A stretch of 64,000 nt of DNA, taken from Uloborus plumipes (Eukaryota; Arthropoda; Arachnida; Araneae; Uloboridae). The notes beneath the pieces were generated by a model. The model searched no databases. It was given only the letters and a program-made list of their open reading frames with translations, and had not been told where the DNA came from. Within the stretch, counting starts at the first letter, position 1. The number at the start of each line of letters is the position of its first letter. The stretch lies in assembly GCA_038373865.1 (NCBI GenBank), contig JAXGGA010002837.1, forward strand, positions 1-64,000, written 5' to 3'. Positions 54,406 to 64,000 of the stretch are shown piece after piece. Position numbers and translations under genes: made by a program.

Positions 54406-54582
54406 CAGTCCCGTCATTTCAAGTTTTTCCTGGGGGGGGGGGAGCTCAAAGGGTGAAAACACAATGTGAATTTCACAAAAAATGGCAAAAACCACGCCCA
54501 CTTACATGTAAATACATTGATTTTCCAAAGTCGGGGGGATACAATACCCCCCCCCCCCGCTCCCCCCTAAATGACGGGTCTG
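54406..54582. mobile_element. hAT-like MITE with internal poly-G/C, copy b
   Basis: The left end is CAGTCCCGTCATTT and the right end complement is CAGACCCGTCATTT. The 8-bp flanks AACCCAAA and AACCCATA match at seven of eight positions. G and C runs lie inside each end, and the interior matches the copy at 16140-16318 (for example TTTCAAGTTTTTCC). Confidence 0.75.
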
Positions 54583-55687
54583 AACCCATACAAGTTAGTA
54601 GCCACTTTGGTTTTGTTGCTGACCTCTTTGAACCAAAAGTTCCAAAATTGTAATCCCAGTTCACTTCATTCTGCATATATTAATATTACACTATGTACCT
54701 GCATTACTAAAAAAAAACTGTTTAAAAAAAAACTTAGAAACCTTTTCTGAAAAAGAAAATTATCCATTTTAAAATCCGAGTTATTAGACATTATTCAAAT
54801 AAAATAAAAACTAAACGCACCTGCATACTTGAAGTTAAAAAATATTTTATTTAATTTGCTGATTAATCATAATTTGGTCATCTTTGACTATTCTTCCAAC
54901 AAAGTTTCATTGCATTTTCTGGATTGAAATTATGTATTTAGATGTTTTGTATAGCAGATGGGCCCACTTTCTCTCCAAGTTAACATTGGCAGTCAGTGAG
55001 GATGCTAATGGCCTTTTTCTTTTCAGAATCGGCTCGATGCATTGGCAGTTAGTATTTTTGTTCAGAAAAAACAGTAGATCGCCAGTTTGGCGACCAACGA
55101 AATCTTATGTGATCAAAAAATAATTTTTAGTCGCCACTGGCGAATTTCGACGGCTAGTCTCGACCTTTAGTGGTAACATAAGAGGAGTGGATAGGAGTAG
55201 AAAAAGTAAGAGTTGTGAGGAATAAATGTTGGTGACAGCAGTGTTTGAAAGTGCGGTGTTTTCTTAATGAAATGCATAAGTAGCCGTACAGTTATTCTTT
55301 TACCAATATTTCTGTTATCTCATTTAATTAGCGTGCATCTACATGGTTGCCTGTAATCAAAATCACTTTTGTCAGATTAAAAAAAAATCTCCTGTGATTG
55401 GACTTGTATATATGTAGACTTGTAAGTTTAAGCAAATCGCGTGTAAGTTCAGACCTTAAGTAGAAGTTGAGAAGTTTCTAAATCACGATGTATATAAGTG
55501 ATGCCCATGTTTTTTTATACCAAAATGCCGTACCTCATGTTAGGCCGAATCTCTCGGGCCAAAGCACATACAAAGTTTAAATATATTTGAGTTCGTTTTA
55601 AGATAGTATACGAGAACATGAAAAAGAAAAGAAAATTACAAGCCAAAAATTGTTATCATCACTGCATGCTTGTTTTTTCAGTAAGTA
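54583..55687. other. Unrecognised stretch
   Basis: Near 55077-55140 there are TCGCCAGTTTGGCGA and TCGCCACTGGCGA palindromic words similar to those near 26870-26930. No gene is supported. Confidence 0.4.
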
Positions 55688-55781
55688 TAGGTGGGGCAAA
55701 CCTAACCTGGAAGCGTTGTAATGCTGTGATTATGATCTGTGTAGCCTTCACAATGCTACCAGGTTAAGTTTGTCCCAACTG
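55688..55781. mobile_element. 94-bp hairpin MITE, TA flanks
   Basis: GGGGCAAACCTAACCTGG at the left pairs with CCAGGTTAAGTTTGTCCC at the right, extending inward through AGC(G/A)TTGT. TA precedes (55686-55687) and follows (55782-55783), consistent with a mariner-type MITE related in style to those at 17003 and 26385. Confidence 0.7.
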
Positions 55782-55783
55782 TA

Positions 55784-57639
55784 GTTTACATCTATTTTTT
55801 AGAAACCAATTCCTGACTTCCGAATGAAGATAATAGATTGCTTTGGAAGTATCCAGAACATAGTTTTCAATTCGTAATATTGATCCACCATGTGGCCCAC
55901 ATAGGGGTCAGCCTCAGGGGCCACTTATGGCCACCGTCCGTAGGCTGGGTATCACTGGCATATAGCAACACCTCACCTTCTATGGCTTCTAATACTATCT
56001 CTTGCCACAAAGCAGATAAATTAGAGTATCTCTACCAGTTTACTTGTTACTGCCAAATTCTACATTTCAACTTAACCCCTTGGCCTGTTGAGTCTGTTCA
56101 TCGTAAAAATATCCCGAACGTTGCCAGAATGTTTGCCGTTTTTGTAGATTTTCTCTGGAATAAAAATATTAAACTATTTTTTGCCGGCTTTGCGACACTA
56201 ATGTGTTTTTATCTTCGCCAAACAGGTCATTGACCGTTGCCGTTGAAATACGCAGTGTATTTCGATGGTAATGATTCTACGCTACCAAATAACTTATTTG
56301 ACTTTTTGTTGCCTATACCCTATAGTCTACATTTCCCGTGAACGTAGTATAGGTGCTTCAATGATTTATAACTGATTTAGAATTTAACTGATCGCTTGAC
56401 TAGTTATTGATTAAATTCTCAATTAACTGCTTCGAAAGTGTTCTTTTTGAAATTTTATCACATTCATAAGCTAGTCTAATTAGATAAGATAGATTGCTTT
56501 TTGAAAACGTTTCCTGTAGCCAAGGCAGGTTCTCAAATGGGAGAGTTAACACTTGAAGTTGTATGCGTGGTCATTGTAGGACGGAATTCTTCCCCATCCG
56601 TTTTACTTAACGACGGTCAAGCACGCAAACTTCTTTCTTCTGCGAAATATTCACCGTCGACCTTCTCTAGTTTCAATAAGACTGTAAGTGGCCTCGTACG
56701 CAAATAACTTCATTTTGTAATAAATGGAAAGGTCAGAGAAGTTCGCGTTGTAAAAGTAGTTTTCACAGAAGTAGAGGTGATTTAGTTTACTCAAAGTATT
56801 TAAAGGTTCTTATTGAAATGATTAACCTGCATACTACGGTTGAGGTGGTAGGGCAACCCCTCTCAAGAGCTACAGCTTTAGACATTGCTCGCCAACTCCT
56901 ACATTTTAATGTAGATATACGGATTGTTAAATTTCAAACAGAACCAAAAGACGCAAAACGAAAATAAGGAAAGATCAAAATAGACAGCTCAGTTTCCACT
57001 GCAAGCTCTTCTTTCGTTAGTGTCTTACATAGAAAAGAAAGACTTGTAGTTTGTTAAGTTTAAATATTAGGAATATTATGCAAAAATGATCGGGCTTCAG
57101 CATTCTCTGAGGCACGACTGTAGAACCCATAACAAATGTTAAAACCAGATTAGTTTTAAGCAGTCTCTTGATTATTTTAACTTTGTACTTTGTATTTACA
57201 ATGGACTTTCTTTTCTTTACTAGGGACTAACGGAGAGGTAATTGCAATCGAAACCGTTCTGCTAATTTTAATCTTATTATTTGCGCCTATTATTGTTGTT
57301 AATATTTCAAGATTTTCAATGTATGAGAATTTTTATGCCCCTTCCTCTCCGCACTACCGGAAAAAAAATGATGAAAGAGTAAAACCAATTTTCCATCAAA
57401 TGGCGCTGCCAGTGGTTTAATTTGATAGCTCATTGTAACTGTATTATACTCGAAAACCACTTTTATTAATGTAGCAGCAATTGTTTCGAAGTTAAGAGGG
57501 TGAAAGAGGACTTCAGTGTGCGCCCTGTATGTTATGGGCAAGTGTTTTTAGAACACAGCCGTCTAAATTCCCAATTTAGGAACGTTGCGGCTGACATATA
57601 CACTGAGTTGAAAAAGTCATTGATAACTCCTAAGATCGT
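55784..57639. other. Unrecognised stretch
   Basis: It contains a GGCC-rich word group near 55890-55935 and short frames that I cannot assign (55838-56233, 131 codons; 57190-57420, 76 codons with a hydrophobic stretch). None has domain or splice evidence strong enough to call. Confidence 0.35.
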
Positions 57640-58630
57640 GTAGGACCTCTTTTTGCGCGAAGAAAGTCAACTGACTGGTACAAAGGCTCAACAAGTTGTT
57701 GGAAACAACTCCTCATTGAAATACTGTTTCATGCTGCCGCTATAGGCGTCCATAATTGCGAAAGTGTTGACTTTGTAGGATTTTTGCACGAGGTAGTCAC
57801 TCAAATATGCAGCATAAATGATTGGTAGAATAGATTTCGGATGAGCTATGCTCTAGAGAGGCAAATAATTTGATCAAACTTCGAAGTTTTTCTAGCCAAT
57901 TGCAATTGTTTGTGGTTAGGAGACTGAGCATTGCCATCCCAAAAAGATGCATTGTTGTTTGAGCAGATAATAAATGGCTGCTAATGATTTAAAATTAGCT
58001 GATAACAGTTTTCAACCAGACAAAAGCTTAGTTGAACAACAAAACTCAGTTTATGCAAAGGCAAAAACAGCCTAAACGTTTATGGAGTCAACACCACGTT
58101 GCACAATGTCTTGTTGACAACTTGGCTTTATCGCTTCATGCCATCAGCTCGTATTAACTGAAATTGTGGCTTCTCAGACCAAGCTAAGATTCCTCAGGCG
58201 TCTAGGCTCCATCCGAAATGGTCACGAGTGGTTTTGAAGGTACTCGAATCAGTATGTTGCTGTCATAACTCATTAAAACCTAATCTTGCTGATCTATATT
58301 CTAATGGACATTCCCATCGTATGTCTCATTGATTCCTGTAACTGTTTTACGCAGTGCTGCTTGCCTGTTAACCCTGACAATTCTATGCACGTGTAGCTAG
58401 TGAACGTGTCATAACTGTAGGCAATTGGTCGTTGCGTGGTTCTTAGGGGGGGGGGGGGGAGTTACGTCTGATATTAAGTATTCTTGGCAATCTTTTAACA
58501 CTGAGAATCTCAGAATGGGAAATTCCTCAACGAATTCCGAAATGGAACGTCCTACGTTCGCGAATCCAACTAGCATTTTAGGTTAAAAATCTGTCGATTT
58601 CTGTCAGACGGCCATTTTCAAGTCAAAACC
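57640..58630 (-). pseudogene. Decayed Tc1/mariner-type transposase gene
   Basis: The minus strand from about 58620 carries broken pieces of a transposase: MAV-stop near the start, then VGRSISEFVEEFPI (about 58530) with the helix-turn-helix spacing of Tc1/pogo-type proteins, RVNRQAALRKTV (about 58365) and later scattered fragments. The nucleotide run also matches arthropod Tc1-like elements that I know by pattern, down to a segment near 57640 reading CGTGTAGGACCTC. Many stops, frameshifts and a G run (58448-58459) interrupt it. Terminal repeats were not located, so element limits are unknown. Confidence 0.7.
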
Positions 58631-59405
58631 TTCGAACGTGAAACACCCGAGCACGAATGAAAGTCCTACCAATAAACTTCTTACATGTGCATTTGTACGT
58701 GACGCTATTAGCATCTTCAGTTTTGCATTGCTGTCCCAGGACTTTGGTCACCTCAGTATATATATGTATATAAATATGGTATGCCGTTACAAATACAAAA
58801 CTATTGAATTTGAGGGAATCGAATAATTTCAGGAGACGAAAAGCACTTTTACATGTGAATATCAAATCAGCTCACACACCGAGGGGGTTATGATTTCCGC
58901 GCTTAGTAACTCCTTTTAGACTTTTTTAGGACTAATTTTCGATATTATAACTATATCGCTCCTGATACCATATTCTAAATTCGACACTATGAAGTCATCA
59001 ATCAAAGGATATAGTTTTAATTAAATTAAAAATCCTAACCATCTGAATAGACGAAATCTAACATCCTCTATCAGTGCATAAAATAGTTTATAAACTAATG
59101 TAACAGTTAAATTTTAAGCGCGTAGAATTGCGTCACAAAAGCATGTTTCCTGAGCCCTAGGGACACCGGTTGGTCAGTCTTCGTTCGGAGCGGAAAGTCC
59201 TTCCGCTTCCAGTAGCTCTTTGGAGACGCTTATAAATCAATAGGGCGACCGTGGTCGCCTTGGAAACTGGCCTGAGAGGACTTTTAAACAAATTGCTAGG
59301 CTTCTCTACCCTTCTGTTTTCACTTTCTGAGGCGAAAACATGACACAGGAGCAAATTTTAAGACTGCCTCCCAGAAATCATGACCCCATTAGAGGAGACG
59401 CATAC
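58631..59405. other. Unrecognised stretch
   Basis: Short frames only. A TATATATGTATATAAATATG microsatellite-like spot lies near 58757. Nothing else is supported. Confidence 0.35.
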
Positions 59406-59409
59406 TTAA

Positions 59410-60682
59410 GGTATCTCACTACGTTCGGACAAGTTTTTTAAAAAATATGACAAAACATTTATTTCTTCGGTGTTTTTAGAAAAAGGGGCATAAAATTAGT
59501 TGGAAAAAAATAATAAATGCTGCCAACTATTATATACTTTGTAGCAATACTGCAATTTTGGTGTATTTTAGGCCGAAAATCGATAAATACTAAATGGGCT
59601 GTCATAACCACAATTATGCATGAAAATTAACACATTTTTGTTTATAGATTCACACTAATACACTCTAGGGCCTGAACTAGAGTTTAAGTTATAGTTATTT
59701 ATAATTTGGAGATATGCACATAAACGCACTGTAGGTATGAAAATATTGGTGATTTCGTAAGTGTCACAGTACTTAAATTAGTACAAATATAGTGTATTTC
59801 ACTTTAGATCTACAACTCTAGTTCAGGCCCTCCACAATATCAATATCAAGCCACATGGCAAGTTTCAAGCAAAAATATTCATAATTTACAGATTTATGGA
59901 ATTTGTCACAAATAGTAACAACGAAAAATCGATTCTGAGATAAATGCAGTTAAAGATTTTTATTCAAACATATGATGCGCATTGCTACCCATATCAATTT
60001 AAAAAGTACTATGACCAACTACACCTTCTTCAGACTCTGTTACGGTCCAGTTCTAATGTTTTACAATTTTTAATTTTTTTACCAATAATTAGAGTTGAAA
60101 TATCCCCTAATTTATGTTTTAATTTTAAACATCAGGTCCTAACTTCCGGTACAACAAGAAGTTCTGTCAAGAACTAAACGAGCCTACTTTCCCGTACATC
60201 GACATCGGCATTCTCGCATCTGATCATTATTCTCTTGATTATCTGAGACTTAAAATTATGTCAAACATACCTTTTTAGCACTTAGAGCTGATTTCGAAAA
60301 GCAAAATATACCCCTTTCATCAGATGAAATAGACACGTAAAAAGTAATTAACGAATAAATAAAGTTTTGTCGCACCTTTTAAAGAGTGTAACTGTTACAG
60401 TTCCTCCGTAGAAAAAATCCTCCATCGTTTTCAAAAAAAAATAAAATAAAATAGTAATAATAATAAAATAAATAAATAAATAAATAAAAGTACAAAGAGC
60501 ATCAAAACACATTTTATCAAAGAAAGACAAACAAAAAAAAAAGAAAAAAAAAAAAACTCGTCCGTTAATAAAATGTCTCGAATTTCACTTTTAATCTGTT
60601 GCCAGTTGTTAAATATAAATAAAGAATAAAATGTTCTCGTGAATGAAAAATTTTTGTTACAAAAAAAAAACATCGTCTGCCA

Positions 60683-60716
<34 letters not shown>

Positions 60717-62277
60717 ATAAAACAAATGAATAAATAAACAAAAAATCGTCTGCACAGTCAGTAATTTTTTTTCTGAGCCTGCATTTCCGCCATGTTTGCA
60801 GAGTCGGAGTCGGAATCAGAGTCCTCACAGAAGATTACTCAGAAAAGTACGTTACAAACATTATTTATCAAAACCATTTTCTTACAAAGTTAATTTGAAG
60901 GAAATCCGACTTTAAGTTCAGGATCAACATTCAACTTAAATTCCCCGTAGACGCTAATGTTATTTTTTTTTCTGAACGGTTCAATATTGAACGAAAAATG
61001 GTTCAAATCAAAAAGCAAAATATGGGAATGTATGGGAAAGCCTCTCCGAGATTTTTCAAACAAAAAAAAGTTTATTCCATTCGGACGGTTCACTCAAAAG
61101 TTATTAGGTGGGGAAAGGTTGCTTGAGCGGTTCAATGTTGAACGAAAAATTGTTCAAATCAAAAATGTAGATGCGGGAATGAAGTATCCTTGAAAAGATC
61201 TTTCGAACAAAAAAAAGTTTGTTCAAATCGGATTGTTCACTCAAAAGTTAGCATCGCGGGACCGGTTGTTTGAACGGTTCAAAGTTGAACCAAAAATTGT
61301 CCAAATCGAAAAATCAAATATGGGAATGAGCTGCACTCGCTGAGATCTTTCGAACAAAAAAAAATTATTCCATTCGGACGGTTCACTCAAAAGTTATTAG
61401 GTGGAGAAAGGTTGCTTAAACGGTTCAATGTTGAACCAAAAGTGTTCAAATTGAAAATTTAAGTACGGTAATAAAGTATCCTTGCCGAGATGCTTCAAAC
61501 AAAAAAAAGTTTGTTTAAATTGGACTGTTCATTCAAAAGTTATTAGGGGTGACAGCTTGATTGAGCGGTTCAATGTTGAACGAAAAATTGTTCAAATCGG
61601 AAATGTAAATACGGGAATGAAGTACCCTTGAAAAGTTCTTTCCAACAAAAAAAAGTTTGTTCAAATCGGACTGTTCATTAAAAAGTTAGTATCGCGGAAC
61701 CGGTTTTTTGAACGGCTCAAAGTTGAACCAAAAATTGTTCAAATCAAAAAATCAAATATGGGAATGAGCTGTACTCGCCGAGATCTTTCCAACAAAAAAA
61801 AGTTTGTCCAAATCGGAATGTTCATTCAAAAGTTATTAGGGGGGGACAGACAGACCGACAGACCGACCGACAGACCGACCGACAGACCGACACACAAATT
61901 CCCCATCTCAATACCCTACTTTCAAATTTTTAATTTTTCGATATTCATTTTACCTCTTTATTTTTTTAACTTGGCGATATTTTTTGGACTTGGCGATATT
62001 TTTTTAACTTGGCGATATTTTTTGGACTTGGCGATATTTTTTAGATGCATTAAGCTACTTTTAATGCTTTTTTCGTCTTTCTTTTATTTTTAATGGGAAA
62101 GTAGGCTAAAAAACAGCCGTGGATCCATATTAAAATGACGTTTTCTTCGCTTCTAATTATGGTAGGAACAAAATTCAACAAGTTTTCGAAAGAAAAAAGT
62201 TTATATTTTCTAAATCAAACATAAAAAAAAGTTTGAAATTTTAGTCGAAAATCGACTTTTCAAGGTGGTGAGATACC
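59410..62277. mobile_element. TTAA-flanked element split by R147 copy 5
   Basis: GGTATCTCACTAC at 59410 is inverted as GTGGTGAGATACC ending 62277. TTAA flanks both (59406-59409 and 62278-62281), suggesting piggyBac-like integration. Removing the R147 insertion (60153-62112) leaves about 0.9 kb with no long frame. TCGAAAATCGA-type words occur near both ends. Confidence 0.6.
60153..62112 (+). mobile_element. R147 element, copy 5 (uninterrupted, about 1.96 kb)
   Basis: It runs from AACAAGAAGTTCTGTCAAG to GGGAAAGTAGGCTAAAAA and contains, in order: the terminal hairpin; AGCCTACTTTCCCGT; A/AAT-rich tracts; CAGAGTCGGAGTCGGAATC (about 60799); six tandem units with CAAAAGTTA landmarks at 61095, 61242, 61388, 61534, 61680 and 61827 (146-147 bp apart); a GACAGACCGACC tract (61850-61893); four TTGGCGATATTTTTT repeats (61970-62045); and the inverted 15-mer with one mismatch. 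It is the most complete reference copy. Confidence 0.88.
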
Positions 62278-62281
62278 TTAA

Positions 62282-63512
62282 GGACTTGATGAATGGTTAA
62301 AAAAATACATTTGTTTGTAACTCTGGGAAATGAAAATTTACTGCTAGGGAAATTCTATTTTGATAAAAGTTAAGTCATTTGTTGCTCAGTATACCCTAAA
62401 AAGATTGAATGGGAAAGTAAATAAAGGAGATATGTGACATTTGAATTTTGCCGATTTACACAAATTCAGATTAGTGTGTGTTCAATTGTGTTAACTCACA
62501 AACACAATTGAAGGGGCGAGTGAAGGTGATATGTGACAATTTTTTAAATTTTAGAAAAAGCTTTCAAGAAAAAAATTATTACCTTATCACCTGCATCCAT
62601 GGTAAAAAGTAAGTTTTTCAAAAAATGCCAGATCACCTTTATCCACTTGTCCCTTCGATTCCAAATATGGTAGGTCAGTTTTTTTCATTGCATGAATTAT
62701 ATGAAGAATGTGGGCTTTAATTCTATTTAATGCAAAAAAATTTTGAAAAAAAACTCCAAAAATAATTCTTAAATGTTATGTTATTTCTTGACTCATAATG
62801 GACATATCTTATGAGATACATCTGTTACTGAGAGATAGAGATGAAACACATTTTTTTTTTAATGAAACTACTGAGTTTAAATTTAGTACATAAAAGTAGA
62901 ATTCACGTTCTTCAGATAGTTCATTTACGGAAATAACAATCTAACTTATTAGGAGTCTTTGTTGAGTGTTTTGCAAAAAATTGATACGTTCTTTACTTAG
63001 GAGTAATTTAAATACAAGCAGCTTTATTTTTCATATTTCTGTATAAAATAAATTATTAAAATGAATAATTTAAAGAAATGTAGCCTTAAAAATATATGCT
63101 GGAAATATTATTTGAAGAAAAGAGCAGTAATAAAAATTTCTAACATTTTAGTTAGAGTACTAACATAAAATGGCACAAAATTGGTATAAAAAGACTCATC
63201 CAAAAGAACATGTGATAAAAGTTTCATTAAAATAGAGAGACTCGGATGGGAACGATGAAAGAAAAGCAATCTGTCGCCAAGCATCTGTTTCAATAAAATC
63301 ACTGTTTGTCTTACGCAATTACTCTGTAATTGAATTTCTAATAGCGATGGATTGCAGTTTAATTGATGAAGCTAAGTTTTACGACCTTGTTCATTTTGCG
63401 CAGAGATTACTTTAGTGAAAGGTTGAGTTCCTGTAAATTAGCCTCGTTTTAATGCACCATCTTGTTCTCGACGAAAGTTAGCTTCTCTAGTATCCTTCAT
63501 TGTAAAAAATAA
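62282..63512. other. Unrecognised AT-rich stretch
   Basis: Only short frames and an ACAATTGTGTT/CAATTGTG inverted word near 62490-62510. No gene is called. Confidence 0.4.
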
Positions 63513-63850
63513 ATGTTGTTTTTACAATATAATACAGCTAATTTTATGGTAATGAACTAAAAATAGCTTATTTACAGTAATAAACTGTAAAATAGCTACT
63601 TTTACAGTACTAAACTGTAAACTTGCTAACTTTACAGTAATAAACTGCAAAATTGCTAATTTAACAGTTTATTACCGAGCATTTTACATTTTTAAACTGG
63701 AATCTCTGCTGCCAGTATTATACTGTTGTTTTTACAGTATAGTACAACTAATCTTTACGGCAATAAACTGTAAAATTCCTAACTCTACAGAAAGAAATTG
63801 TAAAATCGCTAGTTTTACAGTTTATTACTGTGCATTTTAGTTTTAAATTG
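63513..63850. repeat. 30-bp palindromic tandem repeats in a 212-bp duplicated block
   Basis: Units of the form TTTACAGTAATAAACTGTAAA start at 63571, 63601 and 63631 (a degenerate one at 63541), exactly 30 bp apart. A second set starts at about 63754, 63784 and 63814. Each set is preceded by a TTTTTACA(A/G)TATA(A/G)TACA word, at about 63519 and 63730, so the whole block is duplicated with a period of about 212 bp. Confidence 0.75.
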
Positions 63851-64000
63851 GAACCTCGGCTACAAGTACTATACTGTGAAAGCAGCAACTCGTTTTCTGC
63901 AGTGTACGTAGTAGTACGTTTCCTAAATTCGGCGTTCTTGTTGCGCTACTTGCCGTTGATATTGCAATACTGTTATAGAGATTAAGAACAAATCTTATAA

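Noticed and set aside
55838..56233. 131-codon plus-strand frame
   Set aside because: It has some unbiased composition but no recognisable motif and it begins in repeat-like GGCC-rich DNA; not enough to call a gene.
61758..62093. 111-codon frames starting MGMSCTRRDLSNKKKF in several R147 copies
   Set aside because: They arise from the tandem unit plus the GACA/GACC tract (RQTDRPTD repeats) and end in T-rich repeats; length varies with repeat number, so protein function is unlikely.

Overview
The window looks like animal nuclear DNA, most likely from an arthropod; a chelicerate such as a spider is my guess and is not proven. The evidence is the AT-rich, gene-poor sequence, a metazoan PKD-repeat membrane protein gene, an animal-type Ty3/gypsy element primed by tRNA-Lys, and dense Tc1/mariner, Helitron-like and MITE-like repeats. 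I see no rRNA, tRNA, operon or CRISPR array.

Only two long intact coding regions exist. One (46106-49018, +) is an uninterrupted 970-codon gene for a KIAA0319/KIAA0319L-type protein: signal peptide, Cys-rich N-terminal domain, EGF-like module, five PKD-like domains, one transmembrane helix and a short tail. The other (37967-42667, -) is the fused Gag-Pol of a complete 6,262-bp Ty3/gypsy retrotransposon. Its 616-bp LTRs look identical, so the insertion is recent.

Layout. 1-10 kb is a nest of transposons. A small Helitron-like element carries two later insertions, a 147-bp-unit repeat element and a palindromic retroposon-like insert with hammerhead-ribozyme-like cores. It is followed by a Harbinger-like MITE, a decayed Tc1 element, and a 2.4-kb element with six copies of TTACGTGTGTGAC that hosts two further insertions. 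10-24 kb holds several inverted-repeat elements in otherwise featureless DNA. 24-31 kb is a Helitron-like cluster, three copies directly abutting, with 54-bp GC-rich minisatellites. 31-37 kb has MITEs, another 147-bp-unit element and a relic transposon ORF. 37-45 kb is a 147-bp-unit element split by the gypsy element. 45-49 kb is the KIAA0319L-like gene. 49-64 kb is mostly unrecognised sequence with a decayed Tc1/mariner copy, a TTAA-flanked element split by another 147-bp-unit element, and 30-bp palindromic repeats at the end.

The most informative feature is the nesting. Uninterrupted relatives of interrupted elements lie in the same window, so insertion boundaries, target-site duplications and relative ages can be read directly. 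The least described object I see is the 147-bp-unit repeat family (called R147 here). It has five copies, 15-bp inverted subterminal repeats, a terminal hairpin, a (GTCY)n tract and tandem units arranged in A-B-C order, a Helentron/DINE-1-like architecture.
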